The notes: a model not told the origin generated them from the letters alone. A stretch of DNA of 64,000 nt from Micromonospora sp. HM5-17 (GCF_003762835.1 NZ_RJWA01000002.1:62001-126000), one strand, 5' to 3'; positions 25,858 through 34,932 are shown, numbered from the stretch's first letter. Program-made: numbers and translations.

Positions 25858-28131
25858 ATGACGGGCGCGGCGGAACCGGCCGGGCTGGCGACCCCGCTGC
25901 GGAGGCTGGTCGGCGACAAGACGGCGAAGGCCCTCGCCACCCACCTCGACCTGCACACCGCGGGCGACCTGCTCTACCACTTCCCCCGCCGGTACGACGA
26001 GCGGGGCCAGCACACCGACATCCGCTCCCTCGTGGTGGGGGAGCAGGTCACCGTACTCGGCCAGGTGCGGAAGACGACCGTGCGGCCGATGCGGCAGCGG
26101 CGCGGGAACCTGCTCGAGGTGACCGTCGGCGACGATTCCGGCGGGCTGCTCACCCTCACCTTCTTCGGCAACCAGGTGTGGCGGGAGCGCGACCTGCGAC
26201 CGGGCCGCTGGGGGCTCTTCGCCGGCAAGGTGACCGAGTTCCGGGGCCGGCGCCAGCTCAACGGGCCGGAGTACGTCCTGCTCCCCGACGCCCCAAGCGG
26301 CGACGGGGACGACGCGACGGCCGCGGACACCCCGGACGGCGGGGCGGCCCGTGGCGGCGCCGCCGGTCCGGTGACCGGTGACGAGATCGAGGAGTTCGCC
26401 GGGGCGCTGATCCCGGTGTATCCGGCCGCGGCGGCGGTGCCGACCTGGGTGATCGCCCGGTGCGTACGGGTGGTGCTGGACACCGTCACGTTGCCGGAGG
26501 ATCCGCTCCCGGCCACGGTGCGGGCGACCCGTAACCTCGTCGGGCTCGCCACCGCGCTGCACGACATCCATCGCCCGGCGAGCAAGGAGGATCTGTACCG
26601 GGCCCGGCGACGGTTGAAGTGGGACGAGGCGTTCGCCGTACAGCTCACCCTGGCGCAGCGCAAGCGGCGGGCCGCGGCCTGGCCGGCCCGGCCCCGACCC
26701 CGGCGCGACGACGGCCTGCTCGCCGCCTTCGACGCCCGGTTGCCGTACGAGCTGACGGCGGGGCAGCGCGACGTCGGCGAGGAGATCGCCGCCGACCTCG
26801 GCACCCCGCACCCGATGCACCGGCTGCTCCAGGGCGAGGTTGGCTCCGGCAAGACGGTCTGCGCGCTGCGCGCCATGCTCCAGGTGGTCGACGCGGGTGG
26901 TCAGGCGGCGCTGCTCGCCCCGACCGAGGTGCTGGCGGCGCAGCACTACCGGGGCATGCTCGACCTGCTCGGCCCGCTCGGTCGGGCCGGCGAGCTGGAC
27001 GGTGACCCGCGCGGCACCCGGCTCGCCCTGGTCACCGGCTCGCTCGGCGCGGCGGCCCGGCGACGGGCCCTGGAGGCGGTGGCGGCCGGGGAGGCGGGCA
27101 TCGTCGTCGGCACCCACGCCCTGCTGTACGAGGGGGTCGACTTCGCCGACCTCGGCCTGGTGGTCGTCGACGAGCAGCACCGGTTCGGCGTCGAGCAGCG
27201 GGACGCGCTGCGCGCCAAGGCCGAGCAGCCGCCGCACGTGCTGGTGATGACCGCGACGCCGATCCCGCGGACGGTCGCGATGACCGTCTACGGCGACCTG
27301 GAGGTCTCCACCCTCGCCCAGTTGCCGCGGGGGCGCTCGCCGATCGCCTCGCACGTCGTACCGGCGACGGAGAAGCCGGCGTACCTGGACCGGGCCTGGC
27401 GCCGGTTGCGCGAGGAGGTCGCCGCCGGCCACCAGGCGTACGTCGTCTGCCCCCGGATCGGCGACCAGGCGGCGACCGCCGAGGAGGTGGGGGGCGCCGC
27501 CGGCGAGGACGGGAAGCGTCCCCCGCTGGCGGTGACCGAGGTGGCGCCGCTGCTCGCCGACGGGCCGCTGCACGGGCTGCGGATCGGGGTGCTGCACGGG
27601 CGGCTGCCGGCCGACGAGAAGGACGCGGTGATGCGTTCGTTCGCCGCCGGAGACCTCGACGTCCTGGTCGCGACCACGGTGATCGAGGTCGGGGTCGACG
27701 TCCCGAACGCGACGGTGATGATCGTGCTGGACGCGGACCGGTTCGGCGTCTCCCAACTGCACCAGCTCCGTGGTCGGGTCGGCCGGGGCTCGGCGCCCGG
27801 TCTCTGTCTGCTGGTCACCGAGGCGGTCGAGGGTACGCCGGCCCGACAGCGGCTGGACGCGGTCGCCTCCACCACCGACGGGTTCCGGCTCGCCGAGCTC
27901 GACCTGGAACAGCGGCGGGAGGGGGACGTCCTCGGCGCGACCCAGTCCGGCCGGCGGTCGCACCTACGGCTGCTGTCGCTGCTCCGTGACGCCGAGCTGA
28001 TCCGGGATGCCCGGGCCGAGGCGATCGCGCTGATCGAGGAGGACCCGGACCTCACGCGGCATCCGGCGTTGGCCGCCTCGGTGGCCGCCCTGGTCGACGC
28101 CGAGCGCGCCGAATACCTCGAGAAGGGCTGA
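25858..28131 (+). CDS. recG: ATP-dependent DNA helicase RecG
   Basis: A 757-residue superfamily 2 helicase that reverses stalled forks and processes recombination intermediates. An N-terminal wedge/OB domain (TDIRSLVVGEQVTVLGQVRK) is followed by the helicase core. The core has Walker A QGEVGSGKTVCALRA, the VVDEQHRFGVEQR motif II, VMTATPIPRTVAM, and motifs V-VI ATTVIEVGVDVPNATVM and QLHQLRGRVGRG. A low-complexity insert lies at about residues 145-175. It runs with the FakA-like gene upstream. Confidence 0.96.
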   Translation: MTGAAEPAGLATPLRRLVGDKTAKALATHLDLHTAGDLLYHFPRRYDERGQHTDIRSLVVGEQVTVLGQVRKTTVRPMRQRRGNLLEVTVGDDSGGLLTLTFFGNQVWRERDLRPGRWGLFAGKVTEFRGRRQLNGPEYVLLPDAPSGDGDDATAADTPDGGAARGGAAGPVTGDEIEEFAGALIPVYPAAAAVPTWVIARCVRVVLDTVTLPEDPLPATVRATRNLVGLATALHDIHRPASKEDLYRARRRLKWDEAFAVQLTLAQRKRRAAAWPARPRPRRDDGLLAAFDARLPYELTAGQRDVGEEIAADLGTPHPMHRLLQGEVGSGKTVCALRAMLQVVDAGGQAALLAPTEVLAAQHYRGMLDLLGPLGRAGELDGDPRGTRLALVTGSLGAAARRRALEAVAAGEAGIVVGTHALLYEGVDFADLGLVVVDEQHRFGVEQRDALRAKAEQPPHVLVMTATPIPRTVAMTVYGDLEVSTLAQLPRGRSPIASHVVPATEKPAYLDRAWRRLREEVAAGHQAYVVCPRIGDQAATAEEVGGAAGEDGKRPPLAVTEVAPLLADGPLHGLRIGVLHGRLPADEKDAVMRSFAAGDLDVLVATTVIEVGVDVPNATVMIVLDADRFGVSQLHQLRGRVGRGSAPGLCLLVTEAVEGTPARQRLDAVASTTDGFRLAELDLEQRREGDVLGATQSGRRSHLRLLSLLRDAELIRDARAEAIALIEEDPDLTRHPALAASVAALVDAERAEYLEKG

Positions 28132-28763
28132 CACGTCCGCGCGGACGGGCAGGCGTCCGGGCCGATGTGCCGGTCGGCGAAGGCACGTGGCGCGGCCGGC
28201 CATTTCGTGATGGACCGGTTTCGCCATGGTTTACGCGTCCCCCGGGATGGACCGCGGCGACGTTCGACCACCGGTGCGTGGGGCGCCAAAATGGCGGCCC
28301 GGGTCGGCGCCGCGCGGCGCGTCGCGGGGACTCGTCAGACCCGGACGGTCGTGTCGGATTGGCGACACACACTCGTGTCCGGTCGGCGGAAGCGGCGCCG
28401 TGGCACCGGTCGCGAAATGCCGTCACCGCGTCGCCGCGATGGTGACGTTGATGGTGACGTTGATGGTGACGTTGATGGTGACGTTCCTCGCACCCCGATG
28501 CCGGGATTATTGGGCGTTCCGGGGATGACTCCGGGCATTTCCGTGCCGGGAACCGTGATCTGGTGGCGCGGGCGGGGCGGTGGCGGTGGTACGCCGCGGG
28601 AGATTGGTCGCTGCCGTGACGGTGAGCCGGGGTGTCGCCATTCCCCGGAAACGGGAGTGGCGTGGGCCACGTGTCGATTCGACGTTCGCCCCGCGGTCCG
28701 GACCTTTGTCGTCTTCTCAGCCGTCGCCGTCCTCGGCCCCGGAAAAGGCCGCCCCGGGAAAGG
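28132..28763. other. Intergenic region after recG with a short tandem repeat
   Basis: About 630 bases without a supportable gene. A perfect 14-base palindrome at 28134-28147 follows the recG stop. Open frames exist on both strands but are Arg/Gly/Pro-rich with no recognised motif. The notable content is the four-copy 12-base repeat at 28438-28485 and a stretch with lower GC around 28490-28560. Confidence 0.6.
28438..28485. repeat. Four perfect tandem copies of a 12-base unit
   Basis: GATGGTGACGTT is repeated four times without a mismatch. The unit length is a multiple of three; in one plus-strand frame it would read Asp-Gly-Asp-Val. No surrounding gene is convincing. Confidence 0.97.
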
Positions 28764-28802
28764 CTGAGGGCGCGCCGACCGTGTAGGCCGACGCGCCCTC
28801 AG
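28764..28802 (-). terminator. Terminator after the LPxTG gene
   Basis: CTGAGGGCGCG (28764-28774) and CGCGCCCTCAG (28792-28802) form a perfect 11-bp stem with a 17-base loop, 32 bases beyond the minus-strand stop. Confidence 0.8.
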
Positions 28803-28834
28803 ACGGATGGTTCAGCTGGTGCGGCTGCTGCCGA

Positions 28835-29794
28835 TCAGGCGGTGAAGGTCACCCGACGGCGGCGGGCCACGATGTACAGCACGACACCGGCGGCGACCAG
28901 CAGCACGGCGCCGGCCGCGATGCCACCGGCGGCGGCACCGGTCAGCGGCAGGCTACCCTCGCCGCCGCCACCGCCCGAGGTGCAGTCCTTGGGCTGCTCG
29001 TACGCGATCGGCTCGCCCTCGGTGCCGTCGATGCTCGGCGTGACGGTCAGGCCCTCGGAGGCCGGGAAGGTGACGCTGCCGGTCTTGCCCGGCTCCACGG
29101 TCAGGGTCTTCGCCTCGCCCTTGTTCGGGGTGAGGACGACGCTGATCGCCTTGTCGGTCGGGTTCTCCACCGAGATGATCAGCTCGTCACAGGTCGACTC
29201 GTTGGTCCGGACCGGCTCGACCGGCTTCGGCGTCACCGACGGGGTCGGCTCCGGGGTCTCGGTGACCGGGGGAGTGGTCGGCGGGGTCGTCGGCGGCTCC
29301 GTGGCGGGCGGGGTCGCCGGCGGCTCCGTCGTCGGCGGCGTGGTCGGAGGGGTCGTAGGCGGGGTGGTCGGCGGGGTCTGGCACTTCCCCTTGCTCACCG
29401 CCTTGACGGTGCGCTCCTCGGTGATGATGGTGCGGCCCCGTACCCACTTCGCCCCGACGGTGAGGGTGGTGTTGGTCCCCGGCCGGTCAATGGTGCGCGT
29501 CTCGGTGCCGGTCAGCGGGCCGTCGCCCTTCTTCGGGAGAATGGCCCCGACCTTGATGTCGCCGACGTCCCCGGGCCGCACCTTGGTGATTTCGCCGGTG
29601 ATGTCCCGCTCGCTGTTGTAGACCGTCCAGGTGAACTCGTAGGTGTTGGTCCCCTTGACCTGGCAGTACGTGCCGTAGATCTCGGGGTGGTGGGCGTACG
29701 CCGGGGCGGAGAAGGCCACCGCTCCGGCGGCGCCGATCAGCGTGCCAGCCGTGATGGCGAGGGCGCGCCGCATCGGAGACTTTGGACGGATCAC
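28835..29794 (-). CDS. LPxTG-type cell-wall-anchored protein
   Basis: A 319-residue secreted protein. The signal peptide is residues 8-34 (MRRALAITAGTLIGAAGAVA, cleavage near AYA-HH). An N-terminal domain (35-140, C44/C138) is followed by a Pro/Thr linker with PPTT units (141-194) and a second domain with C202 and C271. It ends with a glycine run, the sorting signal LPLTG (282-286), a hydrophobic stretch and RRRR. A sortase would link it to peptidoglycan. The GTG at 29794 was chosen because CTCAGGAG lies 7 bases upstream; the longer frame is unsupported. The ligand or function is unknown. Confidence 0.86.
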   Translation of the reverse strand: MIRPKSPMRRALAITAGTLIGAAGAVAFSAPAYAHHPEIYGTYCQVKGTNTYEFTWTVYNSERDITGEITKVRPGDVGDIKVGAILPKKGDGPLTGTETRTIDRPGTNTTLTVGAKWVRGRTIITEERTVKAVSKGKCQTPPTTPPTTPPTTPPTTEPPATPPATEPPTTPPTTPPVTETPEPTPSVTPKPVEPVRTNESTCDELIISVENPTDKAISVVLTPNKGEAKTLTVEPGKTGSVTFPASEGLTVTPSIDGTEGEPIAYEQPKDCTSGGGGGEGSLPLTGAAAGGIAAGAVLLVAAGVVLYIVARRRRVTFTA

Positions 29795-30254
29795 GCGTGC
29801 TCCTGAGGGATAGGGCGTCACGGTAAGACGTGGAACCGGCGGAATGGGGGGGCGTCGTAATGGCGCTCGACCCTGCGAATAACCGCCTTCCGACGTCTTG
29901 GGCCGGCAAACCGCTGCCGGCACAGCGCCAGACCTTATCGATTGCGCTGGTACGAAAACACCTCTCAGGCGCTTCTAACGATGATGTTGTGAATCTGAGA
30001 CGATTGATAGACGGCAAGTAACTGTGGTATTTCCCTCCGTGCTCCCGGTGTGTCTCTTTGTCCGATCCTTCGGTTCCGACCGGGCACCCGTCCGCCTCAC
30101 TCGGTCGAGTGGTCCAATCTGGCGCGTTGACACGGCGCCGCCGGGAGGATGAGTGCGGGTACGGCCCTGCCGGAGCGATGGGCGTGGGTACCGCACCGCC
30201 GGAAGGATGATCAGTGTCGTCGCGTAGCGTCAGAGGCGTGCGGAGGACGGCGAC
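29795..30254. other. AT-rich upstream region of the LPxTG gene
   Basis: This 460-base spacer separates the divergent LPxTG and rsmD genes. About 29860-30050 is strikingly less GC-rich than the rest of the window. It probably holds the LPxTG gene's promoter and control sites. A small frame within it is listed separately. GGAGGACGGCGAC precedes the rsmD ATG. Confidence 0.55.
29860..30021 (+). CDS. Doubtful small ORF in the AT-rich region
   Basis: A 53-codon frame (MALDPANNRLPTSWAGK... ending NLRRLIDGK) with a protein-like composition and a plausible amphipathic helix. Its codons include TTA, ATA and AGA, which are very rare in such genomes, so it is either foreign, tightly controlled or simply non-coding. 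GGGGGGCG upstream is a weak ribosome-binding site. No family recognised. Confidence 0.22.
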   Translation: MALDPANNRLPTSWAGKPLPAQRQTLSIALVRKHLSGASNDDVVNLRRLIDGK

Positions 30255-30836
30255 ATGACCCGGATCGTCGCCGGCGTGCTCGGCGGACGACGCATCGCCG
30301 CGCCGCCGGGCTCCCGGACGCGGCCGACCAGCGACCGGGTCCGGGAGGCGCTGTTCAGCGCGATCGGGTCAGCGCTCGACCTCGAGGGTGCCCGCTTCGC
30401 CGACCTGTACGCCGGATCCGGTGCCGTCGGGCTGGAGGCGCTCTCCCGCGGGGCCGCCCAGGTGCTGCTGGTCGAGTCCGACCCTCGGGCGGCCCGGGTG
30501 ATCCGGGAGAACCTCGCCCTGCTGCGGTCGGCGACGGCCGACCCGGTTCCCGGCACCGCCCGGCTGGTGACCGCCCGGGTCGAGCAGGTCCTCGCCACCG
30601 CGCCCGAGGACGGCCCGTACGACGTCGTCTTCGCCGACCCGCCGTACGCGGTGCCGGAGGCGGAACTCGTCGCGCTGCAGGAGGCGCTGCTCGGCAACGG
30701 CTGGCTGGCCGAGGACGCCCTCGTGGTGCTGGAGCGGTCGAGCCGTACCGGCCCGGTCGAGTGGGTGCGGGGGCTCACTCCACAGCGATGTCGCCGTTAC
30801 GGTGAGACCACTCTTTGGTACGGTCGCCGATCATGA
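30255..30836 (+). CDS. rsmD: 16S rRNA (guanine(966)-N(2))-methyltransferase
   Basis: A 193-residue SAM-dependent enzyme that methylates G966 of 16S rRNA. It opens with RIVAGVLGGRRIAAPPGSRTRPTSDRVREALF (residues 3-34). SAM binding is at DLYAGSGAVGLEALSRGA, and the catalytic motif is VVFADPPYAVPE (DPPY). ATGA overlap with coaD shows coupling, the usual arrangement in many bacteria. Confidence 0.95.
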   Translation: MTRIVAGVLGGRRIAAPPGSRTRPTSDRVREALFSAIGSALDLEGARFADLYAGSGAVGLEALSRGAAQVLLVESDPRAARVIRENLALLRSATADPVPGTARLVTARVEQVLATAPEDGPYDVVFADPPYAVPEAELVALQEALLGNGWLAEDALVVLERSSRTGPVEWVRGLTPQRCRRYGETTLWYGRRS

Positions 30837-31318
30837 GACGCGCGGTCTGTCCCGGCTCGTTCGATCCGGTCACCAACGGACACCTCGACATCATCGGTCG
30901 GGCCAGTCGGCTCTTCGACGAGGTGATCGTCGGTGTCCTGATCAACGAGTCCAAGCGTGGGCTGTTCACCATCGACGAGCGGCTCGACATGCTCCGTGAG
31001 GTGATCAGCTCCTACGACAACGTCCGGGTCGCCTCGTTCCGGGGTCTCCTGGTGGACTTCTGCCGGGCCCAGCAGGCGAAGGTGGTGGTCCGAGGGCTAC
31101 GCGCCGTCAGCGACTTCGACTACGAGTTGCAGATGGCCCAGATGAACATCGGGCTCGCCGGGGTCGAGACCCTCTTCATGCCGACCAGTCCGGCGTACTC
31201 GTTCCTCTCGTCCAGTCTGGTCAAGGACGTGGCGAAGTGGGGCGGCGACGTCTCGCCGCACGTGCCGGACGTGGTCCGGGAACGACTGCGGGAGCGGCTG
31301 CGCCGCCCCGGCTCCTGA
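30833..31318 (+). CDS. coaD: Phosphopantetheine adenylyltransferase
   Basis: A 161-residue nucleotidyltransferase for the penultimate step of coenzyme A synthesis. Signatures are AVCPGSFDPVTNGHLDIIGR (TxGH variant of HxGH), RGLRAVSDFDYELQMAQMN and the C-terminal SFLSSSLVKDVAKWGGDVS. The ATG at 30833 overlaps the rsmD stop. The length is normal. Confidence 0.97.
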   Translation: MRRAVCPGSFDPVTNGHLDIIGRASRLFDEVIVGVLINESKRGLFTIDERLDMLREVISSYDNVRVASFRGLLVDFCRAQQAKVVVRGLRAVSDFDYELQMAQMNIGLAGVETLFMPTSPAYSFLSSSLVKDVAKWGGDVSPHVPDVVRERLRERLRRPGS

Positions 31319-31493
31319 CCCCTTGCCGGAAACGGGTGCCCGAGTCGACCCGCGTCGATCCCGACGTTGCGACGCGCCGGCCCCGGGCCGGTCAGACCCC
31401 GGTTCGCGACCGCACCGCATCATGGTGGTCAGCAACCCGGTTCGACGCCTCATCATGTAGGTCGACCGAAGCAACGACGGGAGTGAGGTACCT

Positions 31494-31991
31494 GTGGACC
31501 CGCTCGATCGCATAGACGAGATCATCGGCATGGTGGAGGCGGCGCGTTCCGTTCCGATGTCCCGTAACACCGCCATGATCGACCGCGCCGAGCTGATCGG
31601 CGCTCTTGAGGAGCTGCGGGCCGAGCTGCCTGTCGAACTGCGCCGGGCGGCGGCGCTGCTGGAGGAACGCGACAAGATCGTCGAGGCCGGCAAGCGTGAG
31701 GCGGACCGGATCATCAGCGAGGGCGAGGCGGAGCACGCCCGGCTCGTCTCGGTCAACGAGATCACCGTCTCCGCCGAGCACGAGGGCGCCCGGATCATCG
31801 CGGAGGCCCGGGCCGAGGCCCAGCGGCTCCGCGAGGAGGTCGACGACTACGTCGACACGGCGTTGGCCAACTTCGAACAGTTCCTGACCAGGGCACTCGC
31901 CTCGATCGAGCGCGGTCGGGACAAGATGCACGCCCTGCGGGAGATCGGCTCGTTCCAGGGAGAGGAGAACGAACGCCCCCTGTCGTTCTGA
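31494..31991 (+). CDS. Coiled-coil protein of the SepIVA/DivIVA-like family
   Basis: A 165-residue mostly helical protein: MDPLDRIDEIIGMVEAARSV, then a long coiled coil (about 30-150) rich in Glu, Arg and Ala including LLEERDKIVEAGKREADRII and GARIIAEARAEAQRLREEVD. Its place before DUF177-rpmF-rnc matches mycobacterial Rv2927c (SepIVA), an essential septation and polar-growth factor. A role in division or envelope growth is inferred from this position. It starts with GTG. Confidence 0.77.
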   Translation: MDPLDRIDEIIGMVEAARSVPMSRNTAMIDRAELIGALEELRAELPVELRRAAALLEERDKIVEAGKREADRIISEGEAEHARLVSVNEITVSAEHEGARIIAEARAEAQRLREEVDDYVDTALANFEQFLTRALASIERGRDKMHALREIGSFQGEENERPLSF

Positions 31992-32200
31992 CCTCGCCTG
32001 TCCGGATCATCCCCTCGGGTGGGACCTCCCGGTTGCCGGCGGTGCCACCGAGGTCCGGGGTGCGGGTGAGGAGCGCGACCGGCGTGGCCGGCCGGGAGAG
32101 ACCCGGCTGGTCGTCCGGACGTGCCGGTGCCCCGGTTCGACGCTGTGCCCGCTGCTCAGGTAACGTGTGAGGTCGGCCTCGCACAGGCCGGAGTCTGACT

Positions 32201-32764
32201 ATGCCCAAGCATCTACCGACCCACCTGGATCCCAGGTCGCCGTTGGTCCTCGACACGAGGGACCTGCCACGCCGACCTGGCGTTCTGCGTACGGTCGAAC
32301 GGACGGTGCCGGCACCGGCGGACCTCGGCCTGGAGCTGATCGGCGTACCGGAGGGCGCGGACCTGAGCCTCGACCTGAGGCTCGAGTCGGTGTCTGAGGG
32401 CGTCCTCGTCTCCGGGACCGTCACCGGTCCCATCGAGGGCGAGTGCGGTCGCTGTCTGCGTCCGATCACCGACTCGCTGGTCGTCACCATCCAGGAGCTG
32501 TACGCCTACGAGCACAGCACCACGGACGAGACCACCGACGAGTTCGAGGTGGGCCGGATGCAGGGCGACCTGATCGACCTGGAGCCGGCGCTCCGGGACG
32601 CGGTGGTCCTCGCGCTGCCGAACAACCCGGTGTGCCGGCAGGACTGCCCGGGACTGTGCCCCGAGTGCGGGGTGCACCGGGACGAGCTGCCGGCGGACCA
32701 CAGCCACCAGCAGTTCGACCCCCGCTGGGCAGGCCTGTCGCAACTGATCCGTCAAGAGGAGTAG
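32201..32764 (+). CDS. YceD/DUF177 family protein
   Basis: A 187-residue protein with DUF177 features: LVLDTRDLPRRPGVLRTVER, VSGTVTGPIEGECGRCLRPI (CGRC), and the C-terminal cluster CRQDCPGLCPECG, suggesting a bound zinc. YceD proteins precede rpmF throughout bacteria and have been linked to 23S rRNA maturation. rpmF follows after 9 bases. Confidence 0.93.
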   Translation: MPKHLPTHLDPRSPLVLDTRDLPRRPGVLRTVERTVPAPADLGLELIGVPEGADLSLDLRLESVSEGVLVSGTVTGPIEGECGRCLRPITDSLVVTIQELYAYEHSTTDETTDEFEVGRMQGDLIDLEPALRDAVVLALPNNPVCRQDCPGLCPECGVHRDELPADHSHQQFDPRWAGLSQLIRQEE

Positions 32765-32773
32765 GAAGAAACC

Positions 32774-32947
32774 GTGGCCGTCCCCAAGCGCAAGATGTCG
32801 CGCAGCAACACCCGGTCCCGCCGGGCGCAGTGGAAGACCACGGCGGTCCCGACCGTGGCCTGCCCGCAGTGCAAGTCGCCGAAGCTGCCGCACGCGGCCT
32901 GCACCGTCTGCGGCACCTACAACGGCCGTCAGGTCATCGAGGTCTGA
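32774..32947 (+). CDS. rpmF: 50S ribosomal protein L32
   Basis: A 57-residue protein starting with GTG after GGAAGAAACC. It begins [20 protein letters not shown] and carries four zinc-ligand cysteines at C30, C33, C43 and C46, so it is the zinc-binding form. It sits in the DUF177-rpmF-plsX-rnc order common in bacteria. Confidence 0.98.
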   Translation: MAVPKRKMSRSNTRSRRAQWKTTAVPTVACPQCKSPKLPHAACTVCGTYNGRQVIEV

Positions 32948-32959
32948 CCCGGAACGCGT

Positions 32960-34030
32960 GTGACGCCCCCGACCTCCGGTCGGGCGGCGCATTCGCCCCG
33001 GCGACTGCCCGGTGTGCCGGCTCCCACCGGCGCCGACCGTCGCGTGACGGCCGGCGTACCCGTGGAGCCGGGCACCGTGCGGATCGCCGTCGACCTCCTC
33101 GGCGGGGACGAGGCTCCCGCCGTCGTGGTTGACGGCGCTCTGCGGGCGTTCGGCGCCGACCCCGACCTGTGTCTCCTGCTCGTCGGCCCTCCCGAGGTGG
33201 CCGACGGGCTGGTCGCCGCGCTCCGCCCCGCCGACCGCGACCGGATCGCGGTCCGGCCGGTGCGTGACGCCGCGGCGATGACCGGGGACGCCGCCACGCT
33301 CGGCAGGGCCGAGAGCACCGTGGGCGCCGCCGTCCGCGCGGTCGTCGAGGGAGCCGCCGACGCCGTCGTCTCGGCCGGCTCGACCGCCGCCACGGTCACC
33401 GCCGCCGTCCTCGGATTCGGCCGCTGGCCCGGCGTACGCCGTCCCGCGCTGGTCGCCACCCTGCCCGCCCTGGCCGGCCCGGTGGCGCTGCTGGACGTCG
33501 GCGGCTCGCTGGAGGCCCGGCCGGTGACCCTGGCCCGGCACGCCGTCCTCGGCGCGGCGTACGCCGCGGTCACCCACGACCTGACCCGGCCCCGGGTGGG
33601 CCTCCTCTCCGTCGGCACCGAACCCGGCAAGGGCGACCGGGCCCGCCGGGCCGCCGCCCCGCTCCTCGCCGAGCAGGCGCTGCCGGCCGCCGCCCGCTAC
33701 GTCGGGCTGGTCGAGGGGTACGAGGTCGCCTCCGGCGCGCGGGCCGACGTGGTCGTCACCGACGGATTCACCGGAAACGTCCTGCTCAAGGGGATCGAGG
33801 GAGCCTACGCGCTGGCCGGGGGAGCGCCGACCGGCGGTGGCGCCCCGCGCGCCGCCGCCCTGCTCGGGGTCGCCGGGACCGTGGTGGTCTGCCACGGCGC
33901 GGCCCGGCACGACGACGTCGCCTCGGGTATCGCGCTCGCCGCCCACCTGCACCGTCGCCGGGTGATCCCGGCGGTCGCGACCCTGCTCGCCGAGCTGGAC
34001 GGGCCAACCGCACCACCGACACCGAGGTGA
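32960..34030 (+). CDS. plsX: Phosphate acyltransferase PlsX
   Basis: A 356-residue enzyme in the first GTG-start reading; it makes acyl-phosphate from acyl-ACP for phospholipid synthesis. The family core begins at RIAVDLLGGDEAPAVVVDGA. It includes DAVVSAGSTAATVTAAVLGFGR, LLDVGGSLEARP and VVVTDGFTGNVLLKGIEGA. The first 34 residues are not conserved in character, and GTG codons at 33044 or 33062 are possible true starts. rpmF ends 12 bases upstream. Together with plsC and gpsA elsewhere in the window this covers much of phosphatidate synthesis. Confidence 0.9.
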   Translation: MTPPTSGRAAHSPRRLPGVPAPTGADRRVTAGVPVEPGTVRIAVDLLGGDEAPAVVVDGALRAFGADPDLCLLLVGPPEVADGLVAALRPADRDRIAVRPVRDAAAMTGDAATLGRAESTVGAAVRAVVEGAADAVVSAGSTAATVTAAVLGFGRWPGVRRPALVATLPALAGPVALLDVGGSLEARPVTLARHAVLGAAYAAVTHDLTRPRVGLLSVGTEPGKGDRARRAAAPLLAEQALPAAARYVGLVEGYEVASGARADVVVTDGFTGNVLLKGIEGAYALAGGAPTGGGAPRAAALLGVAGTVVVCHGAARHDDVASGIALAAHLHRRRVIPAVATLLAELDGPTAPPTPR

Positions 34031-34062
34031 GCGCGTGAGCGAACGGGACGCGCGAGCCAGCC

Positions 34063-34080
34063 GGCTCGGTCGCCCGAGCC
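34063..34080 (+). promoter_or_regulatory. Hairpin in the rnc leader
   Basis: GGCTCGG (34063-34069) pairs with CCGAGCC (34074-34080) around a TCGC tetraloop, 28 bases before the RNase III start. A competing pairing GAGCC/GGCTC lies just upstream (34054-34067). Confidence 0.4.
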
Positions 34081-34108
34081 ACGGCGACGAGCGGAGCGAG
34101 GAGACGCC

Positions 34109-34918
34109 ATGACCAAGGAGAAGCGGCGGCGGCCGCCGATCTCGCACCTGGAGGCGGCGTTCGGGGTCGCCCTGGATCCGGAACTGCTGGAGCGGGCCCT
34201 GACCCACCGCTCGTTCGCGTACGAGAACGGGGGCCTGCCGACCAACGAGCGGCTGGAGTTCCTCGGCGACTCGGTCCTGGGCGTCGTGATCACCACCGCG
34301 CTCTTCCACAACCACCCCGACCTGCCCGAGGGGCAGCTCGCCAAGCTCCGCGCGAGCGTGGTCAACATGCGCGCCCTGGCCGACGTGGCCCGCCGGCTCG
34401 GCCCGCTCGGTCTCGGGCCGTACCTCCTACTGGGCAAGGGCGAGGAGGCCACCGGGGGCCGGGACAAGGCGAGCATCCTCGCCGACACCCTGGAGGCGCT
34501 GCTCGGGGCGATCTACCTCCAGCACGGGCTCGACACCGCCTCCCGCGTCATCCACCGGCTCTTCGATCCGCTGATGGCGGAGTCGGCCGGGCGGGGGGCG
34601 GCACTGGACTGGAAGACCAGCCTCCAGGAGCTGACCGCGGCGCTCGGGCTCGGTGTCCCCGAGTACCGCATCGACGAGGCGGGCCCGGACCACGCCAAGA
34701 CCTTCACCGCCTGGGTGGTGGTGGCCGGCCGCACCTACGGCGGCGCCGACGGCCGGAGCAAGAAGGAGGCCGAGCAGCGGGCCGCCGAGGCGGCCTGGCG
34801 TACCCTCTCGGAGCAGCCCGCCGAGCCGGCGGCCGACGGCGGCGCCGGGCCCGGTGGCGGCGATGGCGGCGCCGAGCCTGGCGGCGGCGCCGAGAGCGTC
34901 GAGCACTCCGCGAGCTGA
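34109..34918 (+). CDS. rnc: Ribonuclease III
   Basis: A 269-residue double-strand-specific RNase that processes rRNA. The catalytic signature [16 protein letters not shown] is followed by [21 protein letters not shown] and a C-terminal dsRNA-binding domain ([20 protein letters not shown] ... [20 protein letters not shown]). The last 35 residues are Gly/Ala/Pro-rich and probably disordered. The ATG follows GCGAGGAGACGCC. Confidence 0.97.
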   Translation: MTKEKRRRPPISHLEAAFGVALDPELLERALTHRSFAYENGGLPTNERLEFLGDSVLGVVITTALFHNHPDLPEGQLAKLRASVVNMRALADVARRLGPLGLGPYLLLGKGEEATGGRDKASILADTLEALLGAIYLQHGLDTASRVIHRLFDPLMAESAGRGAALDWKTSLQELTAALGLGVPEYRIDEAGPDHAKTFTAWVVVAGRTYGGADGRSKKEAEQRAAEAAWRTLSEQPAEPAADGGAGPGGGDGGAEPGGGAESVEHSAS

Positions 34919-34932
34919 TCGAGGTCGTACGC

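Noticed and set aside
28134-28147. Perfect 14-base palindrome after recG as a terminator
   Set aside because: It has no loop, so it cannot fold as a normal hairpin; it could be a protein site, but nothing supports that.
28438-28485. Tandem array considered as CRISPR or plasmid iterons
   Set aside because: The units abut without spacers, so it is not CRISPR; there is no replication gene nearby, so iterons are unlikely.
28165-28767. Plus-strand frame of 200 codons containing Asp-Gly-Asp-Val repeats
   Set aside because: The repeats come from the 12-base tandem array, the rest is basic low complexity, and there is no good ribosome-binding site.
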